Assembly: GCA_023436305.1 (NCBI GenBank)
Contig: JAEZJQ010000014.1
Span: 1-64,000, forward strand
Direction: 5' to 3'
DNA: 64,000 nt
DNA from: Bacillota bacterium
GTDB lineage: Bacteria; Bacillota; UBA4882; UBA8346
This document shows positions 52,235 through 60,647 of this stretch, one piece after another (position 1 is the first letter of the stretch; every line of letters starts with the position of its first letter). The position numbers and the translations under genes are program-made. The notes beneath the pieces are model-generated. The model was given only the letters and a program-made list of their open reading frames with translations, searched no databases and was not told where the DNA came from.

Positions 52235-52795
52235 TTAACATTGGTCAAATGCCAGGATAGACAGAACCCCCTGATTAATACTGAAAAAGCTAGTTATTGC
52301 TTCCAATGCCGTTCCTTGCACGAGAATGCGATATGTACAGCAGCACGCCGGGCAGTTGTCACAGTCGCAAACGCTAAAATTAATCGGAATTGAGGTTCCA
52401 ACCGTCACAGGGCTTACCACCGGATAATCAAAGGAATTAATTTCTATTTCCGGCTGATTGTCACAACGTTTCAGTACCCGGAAGGTGATGGTGAAAGGGA
52501 CATCTGTCGCCGCGCCAATGACAATCAAGGCTGATAAATCCACTTTTACAGACGGTTTGTTGAAACAATGCAATTCCGCGGAGATGGTGCCGAGCGCTTT
52601 GGGAACGGGAGCGGTGACAGAAATATTAATAATTGGGATATTCGCGGCTCCAAAAATATTTTTACAACTGGAAACCATGGATTGCGGTTCGCATTTGGAT
52701 TTGCATGCCGGATTATTCTTCGGCGGACCATATGGCTTGGGCGGGTAATATTCAGGTACATATTGATAAGTTTCACAATCATAAGGTATTGACAA
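52235..52795 (-). CDS. Cysteine-rich protein, possibly spore-surface (DUF4489-like)
   Basis: The likely start is TTG 52795 behind a G-run. The 186-residue protein has a Tyr/Pro-rich head (YVPEYYPPKPYGPPKNNPAC), then beta-strand-rich sequence (IPIINISVTAPVPKAL, VDLSALIVIGAATDVPFTIT), the FRVLKRCDNQPEIEINSF segment, and a Cys cluster CDCDNCPACCC before ILVQGTALEAITSFFSINQG. The fold pattern recalls the DUF4489-type small proteins of clostridia that are linked to spores, but the match is by impression. It stands alone, convergent with the micropeptide gene. Confidence 0.5.
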   Translation of the reverse strand: MSIPYDCETYQYVPEYYPPKPYGPPKNNPACKSKCEPQSMVSSCKNIFGAANIPIINISVTAPVPKALGTISAELHCFNKPSVKVDLSALIVIGAATDVPFTITFRVLKRCDNQPEIEINSFDYPVVSPVTVGTSIPINFSVCDCDNCPACCCTYRILVQGTALEAITSFFSINQGVLSILAFDQC

Positions 52796-53000
52796 AAATA
52801 CCCCCCCTTTTTTTCGGTTGACTGATCATAACCCTATCATATTCCTTTTTGCCGGGAACTGTGACCTTTTTGCTAATTTCCCACTGAAACATACTCTCCC
52901 AAACCGGGCTAAATAATGGTAGACCTTTTATGTCTTTTACCACTACCTGGACACCCATCAAGCCAATTCGGTTTTCATATACCGGTTTTTCACCCCGTGC

Positions 53001-53073
53001 GCGAACTGCAGGTAAAACGACGATTTATATGGTAAAATATTAAAAACATTCCTATCGATATTCTACAAACATT
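53001..53073. repeat. 73-base dispersed repeat, copy 1
   Basis: The stretch from GCGAACTGCAGGTAAAACGA to TTCTACAAACATT matches 56187-56259 at 69 of 73 positions. It ends exactly where the reading frame of the truncated micropeptide gene begins, so it may have inserted into or replaced that gene's 5' end. It encodes nothing obvious and has no long terminal inverted repeats. Confidence 0.8.
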
Positions 53074-53175
53074 GACGGCGGCTGTTTTGGTGGCAGTTTT
53101 GAATGGATCATTTGGATTATTGTAATTATCATCATTATTACCTGTTTTTGCGGCCATAGGCGCAGGTGTATTTAG
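53071..53175 (+). pseudogene. Headless copy of the Gly/Ile-rich micropeptide
   Basis: The frame reads DGGCFGGSFEWIIWIIVIII then IITCFCGHRRRCI to TAG 53175, clearly paralogous to the 34-residue peptide at 51823 (DGG-F-GG-EWII-IIVIIII-C-CG). The original ATG and AGGAGG are gone; only an ATT precedes GAC, and upstream is the 73-base dispersed repeat. It is probably a remnant. Confidence 0.6.
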
Positions 53176-53284
53176 GCCTTGGGTAAGTAGACTGGAAAAA
53201 GGATACCCTAAAATAATTTTCTGTGTATATTCGATAATGCAATTAAACGCCCGGATCGGTCTTCCGGGTGTTTTATCTTTTTTA

Positions 53285-53425
53285 TGTGAATCAATTACAA
53301 CCGGCGGGAAGCCGGTGGGTTGTTCAGTCGACCGGAAGTCGGCTAAACAACCGGGAGGCAAACTCGAGGCAACGATTAAGCTAAAGCTTTCGGCTGAAGC
53401 CGAGGGTTTGAATCCCGTAGTTGAG
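53285..53425 (+). other. Cluster of consecutive short hairpins, possible structured RNA or transposon relic
   Basis: Within ~135 bases lie ACCGGC-GGGAA-GCCGGT, CGAC-CGGAA-GTCG, CGGCT-GA-AGCCG and GGG-TTTGAAT-CCC, one after another. An open frame crosses the tract (GCSVDRKSAKQPGGKLEATI), but no domain is recognised. Such a hairpin series could be the right end/guide-RNA region of an IS200/IS605 element or an unrelated structured RNA; I cannot decide. Confidence 0.35.
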
Positions 53426-53487
53426 ACAGTCAAATGATTCCGGTATTGGAAGGCATCACCGGTTTCATCATGACACAGACGTCAAGC

Positions 53488-53659
53488 GATGATTCGAATC
53501 ATCGCTACATGCACAAACATATATCCCACCCACCCGTATGCGGGCGGGGCCTCTGTCGTCAAACGATGATTCGAATCATCGCCTACATGCACAAACATAC
53601 ATCCCACCCACCCGTATGCGGGGGCGGGGCCTCTGTCGCCAACGATGATTCGAATCATC
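53488..53659. repeat. 77-79 base tandem repeat with a 16-base palindrome
   Basis: The perfect palindrome GATGATTCGAATCATC occurs at 53488-53503, 53565-53580 and 53644-53659. The intervening sequences (GCTACATGCACAAACAT..., CCCACCCACCCGTATGCGGG...) are nearly identical, so this is a two-and-a-bit-copy tandem array, not a CRISPR. A smaller CCCG-TATG-CGGG hairpin sits in each unit. Confidence 0.85.
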
Positions 53660-54064
53660 ACCTTGGTGGATGGTTCGAAGATGTCCAACGGAAGATCCCT
53701 CAGCCCCTTACAGGGGTAACCATCGGCCTTTTGAGCCAATAAGAGAACTAAAACATGTCTGGACCAAGATTTGACCTTCAAGAACGGTGGATTAGGATAG
53801 TACAAAAATGCTTTTTTATATTAAGGATTCAATAACCTCCTTTAATTTATAACACCCCAAACCTTTTTAGTTCCCCCTCCGATGGAAAAATTCACCCATT
53901 CCATAACCGATATAATATTATCGATTGCCAGTCTTCCGCTACAATGTTATATTATAGGTATACCAAAAAAATCCAATGTCAATAAAAATCTTATCTCTTT
54001 TGTTCATGATAGTTTTTCCTGAAAAACTTTGAAATCCACTATAATAATTTAAGGAGGGAATTGC
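53660..54064. other. Intergenic region without recognisable gene
   Basis: The ~405 bases before the frameshifted propeller gene are AT-rich. A clear AAGGAGGG ribosome binding site at the end (about 54052-54059) serves the ATG at 54065. I could not identify a confident promoter, RNA or repeat beyond the neighbouring tandem array. Confidence 0.5.
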
Positions 54065-55671
54065 ATGCGCAATAAAGGATGGATGTTCTTGCCGGTGCTA
54101 TTGTTATTTTGGGTCTCAAGCGGGGTTTTCGCTTTTGATTATTTTATGTTCGATGAAGAACAGAGCAAAATTATGCATATGAGCAACTCGGATTATGATT
54201 TTAATAAAATGGCCGATTTGGAAAAACGCCCGGACGTGATCATGAGACAAATAATCCCAATATATTTTTAGCTATTATTACGCCAGAAGAAACTGAAAAG
54301 AAAAAGGGTAAGGATAAACCCGGCCAGTTGATTCTTTTTAATATTGCCACCGGCCGGACCGAAGATTTTGTTGAAATTGGGTACCACCCGTTTCGTTGGA
54401 CCCATACCAAGGATTACAAGCACTTTTTTATTTCGTACCGGAAATTACCTGGGAGTAATATGACGGAATTAATCCATTATGATATGACTGCTCAAAAAGC
54501 GGAAATCAGTGAAGATATTCCAGGGCTCCTGAAAGATTTGGTATTGGGAATAGATGAAACCAGGCTTTATGCCACTACTGCAACCGCCAAGGATAAATCC
54601 CAATTAATCACCCTCTCATATGGGCCGTTGAAAATCGAACATACCCTTCCCACCGAAAAAGCTCCCGGCTACGTATACTTTCTGAGTGAGGATATCATGG
54701 CTTTGGTAAGTTATGCGTGGATCGATTACGCTTTTGTTAAAGGTGGATCAGTTATGCTGCTTAATGTAAAGGATTATAAGCCGGTTCAAAAAATGGAATT
54801 TTGCAAATCAAGGACCCGTATATATTCCCGCTGGTTTAAAAAAGAACGGATATTGATTATTATCGATGGTTATAAAGAGTACCGGCCGGATGTTTATAAA
54901 GTAACTTCCGCCGGAATTATTAAAAATACGGCGGGTGCCCCGTGGGGTAATTTTTTATATTTGCCGGATTTGGATCGTTTATATCTATTGGGAATGGAGG
55001 ATATTGAAGAATTTGATTATCCTAACCAAAAACAACTAAAAATTGAGACCGGCGTCAATTATTCCATAGGACAAAATGCTTATTTTTATTATAATTTATT
55101 TCAAATCCCCGATACCCATATTCTCGCCATGTATAGCTCCGTCAATGGCAAAGGCAAGTTTTACAGCATGACTGAACATAAAGTTATCGCTAACGTGACT
55201 TGCGGCCGGCCCAATAAAAGATTTAAAATCTTATTGGGGCACCCATCTGAGGCGGAGCTTACAGTAAACCAGGATAAAACCCGGTTCTTTATGGTTTGCG
55301 TAGCTTCCAAAGATATTACAGTTTTTGATGAAAAGTATAATGTGTTGGATTATATCATTCCGGAGGATGCTCCCCTAAGTATATTTCAAGTGAAAAAACC
55401 GATGTTAAGGACTTTGGTGGCGACAGTTAAAAGTCTGTCCGCGATTGGAAGTGATTCGAAAACCCTGGAATTGATCGCTCAGTATGAACGGTCGGAATGG
55501 GCTCAGTTTTATGAGGATGAAAATAAAATATTGTTTTGGACTAATAAGGAATTTTTCATCCTGAAAAAGGACACTTTCGAAATTGTCGCCCGATACAGCT
55601 TCTACGGCGACACAGGCGACTTCGGGGACAAGGAGAGATTACGGTACCGGTTTTTATATAATTTGGAGTAA
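54065..55671 (+). pseudogene. Secreted beta-propeller-like protein interrupted by a frameshift
   Basis: ATG 54065 follows AAGGAGGG and encodes a signal peptide (MRNKGWMFLPVLLLFWVSSG) and ~45 mature residues, then stops at TAG 54271. A second frame, -1 relative to it, is open from about 54207 to 55671 and continues sensibly (HETNNPNIFLAIITPEETEK...). It contains repeated beta-strand patterns such as LILFNIATGRTEDF, ELIHYDMTAQKAEI and ITVFDEKYNVLDYI, as in WD/NHL-type propellers. The overlap contains an A5 run (TTG GAA AAA CGC), where a one-base loss or a -1 slip would join the frames into ~535 residues. Function is unknown; decay is the simpler reading. Confidence 0.6.
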
Positions 55672-55828
55672 GGGCTAACGGGTGGCGGAACATTGATAGA
55701 CGATACATATGTATCACCTATGCCGTAACTTGGATCAAATGATATTTACGCGCTATTGTTATAACCTCCAAAGGCCATATTTTACTAACATTTTTTAGTT
55801 TCAGTAATGCTTCATTTAAAGGCGCAAG
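55672..55828. other. Intergenic, nothing recognised
   Basis: This gap holds a small palindrome, ATACATATGTAT, and no gene. It separates the propeller gene from a short minus-strand ORF. Confidence 0.4.
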
Positions 55829-56026
55829 CTATTCGTCTTTGTTCCCATTAATTACCAGTAAAAGTTTAACCTTAACAGTATCATAAGACATTTGTTTAAA
55901 ACAATTTGACACTTCATCTTTGTTATTTACATGACGGTCCAAACAAAGTGCCAATAATAATCTATTGGGGATTACCATCAATAGCCAAAGTAAAATAACG
56001 AGTTGAATTACAAGTCTCTTTTTCAA
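55829..56026 (-). CDS. Small secreted or membrane-anchored hypothetical protein
   Basis: From TTG 56026 (GGGGAG five to six bases upstream) the 65-residue product is KKRLVIQLVILLWLLMVIPN followed by RLLLALCLDRHVNNKDEV and a charged tail. The N-terminus looks like a signal peptide or anchor. No family is recognised and there is no neighbour on the same strand to give context; it may be spurious. Confidence 0.3.
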   Translation of the reverse strand: MKKRLVIQLVILLWLLMVIPNRLLLALCLDRHVNNKDEVSNCFKQMSYDTVKVKLLLVINGNKDE

Positions 56027-56186
56027 ATCCACTCCCCTTGACGCCGCTTAAATTATGGGGATGTATTTTTATATATCGTTACAATACTAATATCGAACTT
56101 CACCATCTTTTTTATAATATAATATAGTTTATTCTTGAAAAAAATTTCAATAAGTATAGCCCTATCTTCAAAAATTAACCACGCGT

Positions 56187-56259
56187 GCGAACTGCTGGTA
56201 AAACGACGATTAATATGGTAAAATTTTAAAAACATTCCTATCAATATTCTACAAACATT
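56187..56259. repeat. 73-base dispersed repeat, copy 2
   Basis: This copy matches 53001-53073 with four substitutions and lies in a gene-free spacer between the small hypothetical gene and manA. Both copies have the same orientation and are about 3.2 kb apart. Confidence 0.8.
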
Positions 56260-56269
56260 CAAACCAAGA

Positions 56270-56330
56270 CCCGTAACTCGAAACTCGTGACTCGTGACCC
56301 ATGCTCGCAACTCGTAACTCAAAACTCTCA
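56270..56330. repeat. ACTCGTGACTCGTGAC word tract, copy 1
   Basis: The spacer just before manA is built from iterated CCGTAACTCGAAACTCGTGA and GACTCGTGACCC words ending AACTCAAAACTCTCA. A related tract occurs at 57832-57890. It has no coding sense. Confidence 0.7.
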
Positions 56331-56347
56331 TTTTTCCGGAGGTCCCC

Positions 56348-57433
56348 ATGCTCTATCCCTTAAAATTCGACCCAGTCTACAAAAGTTATCTCTGGGGCGG
56401 CCGTAATCTGCAACGATTCGGCAAAACGCTCCCCGAAGGCATCGTGGCCGAAAGTTGGGAAATATCCACCCATCCGAATGGGGTCAGTACCATCAGTAAC
56501 GGCCAATACGCCGGAACCCCCTTAACCAAAATTCTTGACGATTACAGAACCCAGATAACTGGTACCGCTTTACCAGCCAAAGATTTGAACAAATTCCCAC
56601 TGCTGGTGAAACTTATCGACGCCAACGAGAAATTATCGGTCCAGGTCCACCCGGACGACGCTTACGCCTTCGCCCATGAAAACGGTGAACTGGGTAAAAA
56701 TGAGATGTGGTATATTTTAGAGGCGGAACCTGACGCGGAACTCATCTATGATGTCCGGCCCGGTGTCACCAAAAATTCCTTCGCTCAAGCCGTTAGCCAG
56801 GGAAATATCGAAAGTTGTTTAAATAAGATAACCGTATTTCCCGGTGACGTCATCAACATCCCCGCCGGGCTGGTTCACGCCATTGGCGCCGGGATCGTCC
56901 TCGCGGAGATTCAGCAAAACTCCGACACCACCTACCGGGTTTACGATTACGATCGAACGGATGCAAGTGGCAACAAACGGCCCCTCCATATCGAAAAAGC
57001 GCTAGAAGTCATTGATTTTAATTTCCATAAAAGATCTGAAAATCGCCCTGGAAAAGTCCAGGGTCTGACAGTCCAACTGGATAAAGACACCGAAAGAAAA
57101 TACCTGGTGGCCAACCAGTATTTCGCCGTGGAATTGGATACCATTCGGGGTATGATGGAAGAGATTGCGGAAGGGAGTAAGTTTTATATATACTTCATTA
57201 CGGAAGGGTCCGGAGAAATTCTCTACGGCCAAGGTTCCGTTCCGGTCACCCGGGGTGAATCGCTCCTCATCCCCGCCGCACTTGGAAGATACTCCCTCAA
57301 GGGAGATTTAAAAGCGCTCAAGGCTTATGTCCCTGACCTGGCAAATGACATCATTACCCCATTAAAGCAGGCGGGTTATCCGGAACATGAAATTTATGAG
57401 AAGGTCAGCGGTTTACAACCAGAATATTTTTAA
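56348..57433 (+). CDS. manA: Mannose-6-phosphate isomerase, class I
   Basis: The 361-residue enzyme interconverts mannose-6-phosphate and fructose-6-phosphate. It shows YKSYLWGGRNLQRFGK, ESWEISTHPNGVS, the zinc-binding VQVHPDDAYAFAHEN with Gln/His ligands, KNEMWYILEAEP, and GLVHAIGAGIVLAEIQQNSD with a further His. The second cupin ends GESLLIPAALGRYSL. ATG 56348 follows GGAGGTCCCC. It is a monocistronic gene closed by a hairpin terminator. Confidence 0.95.
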   Translation: MLYPLKFDPVYKSYLWGGRNLQRFGKTLPEGIVAESWEISTHPNGVSTISNGQYAGTPLTKILDDYRTQITGTALPAKDLNKFPLLVKLIDANEKLSVQVHPDDAYAFAHENGELGKNEMWYILEAEPDAELIYDVRPGVTKNSFAQAVSQGNIESCLNKITVFPGDVINIPAGLVHAIGAGIVLAEIQQNSDTTYRVYDYDRTDASGNKRPLHIEKALEVIDFNFHKRSENRPGKVQGLTVQLDKDTERKYLVANQYFAVELDTIRGMMEEIAEGSKFYIYFITEGSGEILYGQGSVPVTRGESLLIPAALGRYSLKGDLKALKAYVPDLANDIITPLKQAGYPEHEIYEKVSGLQPEYF

Positions 57434-57461
57434 ACCAAACCGAAACTCAACCGCTTGAACA

Positions 57462-57497
57462 AAAATTGGGGCGCCATTCTAGGTCAGCCCCAATTTT
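57462..57497 (+). terminator. Terminator after manA
   Basis: AAAATTGGGGC and GCCCCAATTTT form an 11-pair perfect stem around a 14-base loop. The A/T ends supply the U-tract. Confidence 0.8.
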
Positions 57498-57499
57498 AC

Positions 57500-57900
57500 T
57501 AAGGAGGAGTAATAGAAAATATATGACTAACGCCTTTCCCGAAAACCACAATCCCGATGATGCTTGCCCGTTATATTTCCGGGATTAGCTTCTACCACTA
57601 TACCACCCTTCCACAACTTTATCTACATACCACGGTACTAAATTCAAAGTACTTCAACAGTACTCCGGTACTTTTTTATAATAATTTCATTACCCCCCCT
57701 TGACACCATAACCGTACCATAACCCGCAAAGAATAGTACGCGCCAAAAAGTACCCATGTAAAAAACAATCAACGCCGTCCATATCCTTTAAACAGCGTTG
57801 ATCATAAAAATTATATAACACTAAAACAAAATCTCGGAACTCATGACTCGTGACCTGACCCGGAACTCGTGATTCGTGACTCATAACCCGAACCTATTCC
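57500..57900. other. Intergenic region with stray SD and word tract
   Basis: A strong AAGGAGGAG (57501-57509) precedes an ATG at 57521 whose frame closes within about 70 bases, so no gene is called. GTAC-rich short repeats lie near 57640-57680. Positions 57832-57890 repeat GGAACTCATGACTCGTGACC-type words related to those at 56270. Confidence 0.5.
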
Positions 57901-57902
57901 TC

Positions 57903-58442
57903 TTACGATACCAACTCCATCCCTTTCTCCAGCGCCTTCCGGTTGATTGTTATCAGATCTTTCTTTGCCCCGGTGAAGACTTTATCCTGGAGTACCTTGG
58001 TTACTGTATCAATGTTCACCACGCCGGTGCTCTTTAAAATTGCCCCCAAAACCACCATATTGGCCACCCGGGGGTTCCCGAGCTCATTAGCGATGTCATT
58101 GGCGGGAATAGCCACGGCTTTAATATCGGTCCGTTTTGGCTTGACTTCAATGATTGAGGAGTTATAAAACAACGTGCCGTCCGGTTTTAACATCTCCTCA
58201 AAACGTTCCAGCGAAGGACGGTTCATAGCGACGATGAGCTCCGGCTCGGAGATAACCGGCGAGCCAATGGGCTCATCGGAGATGACTACCGAACAATTGG
58301 CGGTCCCGCCACGCACTTCCGCGCCATAGGCCGGAAACCAGGTGGTATTTTTACTTTCATACATTCCGGCGTAAGCAAGGATCTGTCCAATCAATAAAAC
58401 CCCTTGTCCGCCGAAACCGGCGAAGATTGATTCCAGAATCAT
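57903..58442 (-). CDS. 2-oxoacid:ferredoxin oxidoreductase, gamma subunit
   Basis: The start at ATG 58442 is behind GAGGAGGGAACGA and overlaps the stop of the beta subunit by four bases, giving 179 residues, the usual length. It shows ESIFAGFGGQGVLLIGQILA, VRGGTANCSVVIS and ELIVAMNRPSLERFEEMLK. The gamma subunit completes the thiamine-dependent enzyme that oxidises 2-oxoacids to acyl-CoA with ferredoxin reduction. It is the last gene of a delta-alpha-beta-gamma operon. Exact substrate (branched-chain 2-oxoacid or 2-oxoglutarate) cannot be told from this subunit. Confidence 0.9.
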   Translation of the reverse strand: MILESIFAGFGGQGVLLIGQILAYAGMYESKNTTWFPAYGAEVRGGTANCSVVISDEPIGSPVISEPELIVAMNRPSLERFEEMLKPDGTLFYNSSIIEVKPKRTDIKAVAIPANDIANELGNPRVANMVVLGAILKSTGVVNIDTVTKVLQDKVFTGAKKDLITINRKALEKGMELVS

Positions 58443-59188
58443 TTCGTTCCCTCCTCGTAACTGCGGACTATCCCCAACGGAAATTGGGGAATCATATTGG
58501 CCTCCAGCCATTTTAACGCTTCCAGCGGAGCCAGTCCCCAGTAAGTGGGGCAAGCGGATAACACTTCAACCATGGCAAAACCTTTGCCCTGAATCTGGGC
58601 TTCAAATGCTTTTTTAATGGCCTCCTTGGCCTTAATGACGTTCTTGGGATCATGGACACTGACCCGCGCTAAAAATGCCGGCGCTTGCAAGTCATTCAAC
58701 AATTCGGTCATTTTAAACGGGTACCCGGTGGTGTTAACATCCCGGCCAAACGGCGTGGTGGTGGTTTTCTGTCCCGGCAGGGTAGTGGGAGCCATCTGGC
58801 CGCCGGTCATACCATAAATGGCATTATTCACAAAAATCACCGTAATCTTCTCGCCCCGGTTAGCTACATGCATAATCTCGGCCATCCCGATGGAGGCCAA
58901 GTCGCCATCGCCCTGGTAAGTAAAGACGACCCGATCCGGCAACACTCTTTTGATACCCGTGGCCACCGCCGGCGCCCTGCCGTGAGCGGCCTGCTGACAG
59001 TCGCAGTTAAAATAATTATAAGCAAATACCGAGCAACCTACCGGCGCAATACCGATCGTCTTCTCCCGGACCTTTAATTCATCAATGACCTCGGCCACCA
59101 AACGATGAATGATGCCATGATTACATCCGGGACAATAACTATTTTCCCTCTCTTGTAAAGCTTCCGGTCTACCAAATATTTTTTCCAT
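58439..59188 (-). CDS. 2-oxoacid:ferredoxin oxidoreductase, beta (TPP-binding) subunit
   Basis: The 249-residue subunit has YCPGCNHGIIHRLVAEVIDE (Cys19, Cys22), the thiamine pyrophosphate motif GDGDLASIGMAEIMHVANRG and VIFVNNAIYGMTGGQMAPTT. It binds thiamine diphosphate and the 4Fe-4S cluster near it. It starts at ATG 59188 immediately after the stop of the alpha gene and is coupled to the gamma gene by a 4-base overlap. Confidence 0.95.
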   Translation of the reverse strand: MEKIFGRPEALQERENSYCPGCNHGIIHRLVAEVIDELKVREKTIGIAPVGCSVFAYNYFNCDCQQAAHGRAPAVATGIKRVLPDRVVFTYQGDGDLASIGMAEIMHVANRGEKITVIFVNNAIYGMTGGQMAPTTLPGQKTTTTPFGRDVNTTGYPFKMTELLNDLQAPAFLARVSVHDPKNVIKAKEAIKKAFEAQIQGKGFAMVEVLSACPTYWGLAPLEALKWLEANMIPQFPLGIVRSYEEGTK

Positions 59189-60259
59189 TTAAGCCACCCC
59201 CTGACCCGTAAAGCTTTTCAATATTGCATCATACACTTCATTCACCGACGGAACCGCGCCATTTAAACGTCCGAAAAATTCAATAGACGTCTGGCCGTTT
59301 GTGGCCAGTTTTACATCCTCGATCATTTGTCCCACGCTCATTTCCACCACCAAGAAACGTTTCCCGGCCTTGGCAAGTTCATTGATTCGTTTGGACGGGA
59401 ACGGCCACAAGGTAACCGGCCGGAACAACCCCACCTTTTTCCCCTGAGCCCGCACTTTGTCAATGGCTGATTTAGCGATTCTGGCGGATGTTCCGTAAGC
59501 TACAATCACCAAATCGGCGGTGTCCGTATTTTCCTCCTCAAACCGCACCTCGGCGGCTTCAATTTCCTGATACTTTTTTTGCAGGCGCATATTGATGACT
59601 TCCAAAAGATTGCCGGGCAACCCCAAGCTATTGATTACGCTTTGGGGTTTTCCCGGAACCATTCCGGTGGTTGCCCAGGGTTTGGGAGGAATCTGCAAAT
59701 CAGCCACCTCGGTAATTGTCACCGGTTCCATCATCTGCCCCAACAATCCATCGGCCAAGAGCATGGCCGGATTCCGGTACTTATCAGCGGCCACAAACGC
59801 ATCAAGCATCATATCCAGACATTCCTGCACCGAACTGGGTGCAAAAACGATGAGCCGGTAATCTCCATGACCGCCGCCCTTGGTGGCTTGAAAATAGTCC
59901 GCTTGTGACGGGGTCAACCCACCCAAACCGGGGCCACCTCTACATACGTTCACCACCACAAGGGGCAGTTCCGCGCCGGCTGCGTAAGAAATTCCCTCCA
60001 TTTTTAGGCTAACCCCCGGACTGGATGAGGAGGTCATGGCTCTGGCGCCGGCGCCAGCCGCTCCATAAACCATATTTATCGCGCTGACTTCACTCTCCGC
60101 CTGAATAAAAACGCCTCCTACCTCCGGCATTCGACGGGACATATATTCAGGAATCTCATTTTGGGGAGTGATTGGATATCCGCAAAAAATACGACAGCCC
60201 GCGCGGATTGCTCCTTCGGCAATCGCTTCATTACCCTTCATCATTACCCGTTCCGCCAT
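59189..60259 (-). CDS. 2-oxoacid:ferredoxin oxidoreductase, alpha subunit (VorB/KorA-like)
   Basis: ATG 60259 is nine bases after GGAGG, better than a TTG three codons upstream. The ~356-residue subunit shows GNEAIAEGAIRAGCRIFCGY, PITPQNEIPEYMSRRM, QAESEVSAINMVYGAAGAGA and MTSSSSPGVSLKMEGISYAA. The sequence style is that of the 3-methyl-2-oxobutanoate (branched-chain) enzymes of anaerobes, but KorA-type 2-oxoglutarate activity is not excluded. Confidence 0.93.
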   Translation of the reverse strand: MAERVMMKGNEAIAEGAIRAGCRIFCGYPITPQNEIPEYMSRRMPEVGGVFIQAESEVSAINMVYGAAGAGARAMTSSSSPGVSLKMEGISYAAGAELPLVVVNVCRGGPGLGGLTPSQADYFQATKGGGHGDYRLIVFAPSSVQECLDMMLDAFVAADKYRNPAMLLADGLLGQMMEPVTITEVADLQIPPKPWATTGMVPGKPQSVINSLGLPGNLLEVINMRLQKKYQEIEAAEVRFEEENTDTADLVIVAYGTSARIAKSAIDKVRAQGKKVGLFRPVTLWPFPSKRINELAKAGKRFLVVEMSVGQMIEDVKLATNGQTSIEFFGRLNGAVPSVNEVYDAILKSFTGQGVA

Positions 60260-60273
60260 CTTGAACAACCTCC

Positions 60274-60477
60274 TTATTTATATACCTCTATCACCACATC
60301 AGGACACATCCGGGCACAAAAAGCGCATCCGATACATTGATTCTCATCGGTAACCTCCGCCGGATGATACCCTTTGGAATTAAACCGGTCCGCCAAATGG
60401 ATTATCTTTTTGGGACAAGCGCTAATGCACAATTCACAACCTTTGCAACGATCTTCGTTAAATACTACTTTGGCCAT
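60274..60477 (-). CDS. 2-oxoacid:ferredoxin oxidoreductase, delta (2x[4Fe-4S] ferredoxin) subunit
   Basis: ATG 60477 follows GGAGG with eight-base spacing, giving 67 residues. Two ferredoxin motifs are visible: CKGCELCISACP (Cys11, 14, 17, 21) and CIGCAFCARMCP (Cys48, 51, 54, 58). It carries electrons from the active site to external ferredoxin. It is the first gene of the four-gene operon. Confidence 0.95.
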   Translation of the reverse strand: MAKVVFNEDRCKGCELCISACPKKIIHLADRFNSKGYHPAEVTDENQCIGCAFCARMCPDVVIEVYK

Positions 60478-60647
60478 AATAAATGCCTCCTGTTTCAATA
60501 GTTGGAAGTTAAAAGGTGAAAGTTAAACAACTAGGATTCCGTGCGGATAATCACACTTTACTCTTTTATTATTACCTGATAATAATTATAATCGATTTTA
60601 TTTTTATTGCAAGATGATTTCTCGATAATATTTTAATATTTGACGGT

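Noticed and set aside
53385..53410. tRNA T-arm-like GGGTTTGAATCCC
   Set aside because: No acceptor, D or anticodon arm can be arranged around it.
52990..53433. Minus-strand ORF of 147 codons, and the related one at 56053-56349
   Set aside because: Their shared segment is just the translation of the 73-base dispersed repeat; the rest is unrelated and lacks ribosome binding sites.
53488..53659. CRISPR array
   Set aside because: The palindromic repeat is 16 bases and the sequences between copies are themselves near identical, so this is a tandem repeat; no cas genes are near.
57501..57590. Tiny ORF behind AAGGAGGAG
   Set aside because: The SD-to-ATG spacing is long and the frame closes within about 70 bases; no homology can be judged at that length.
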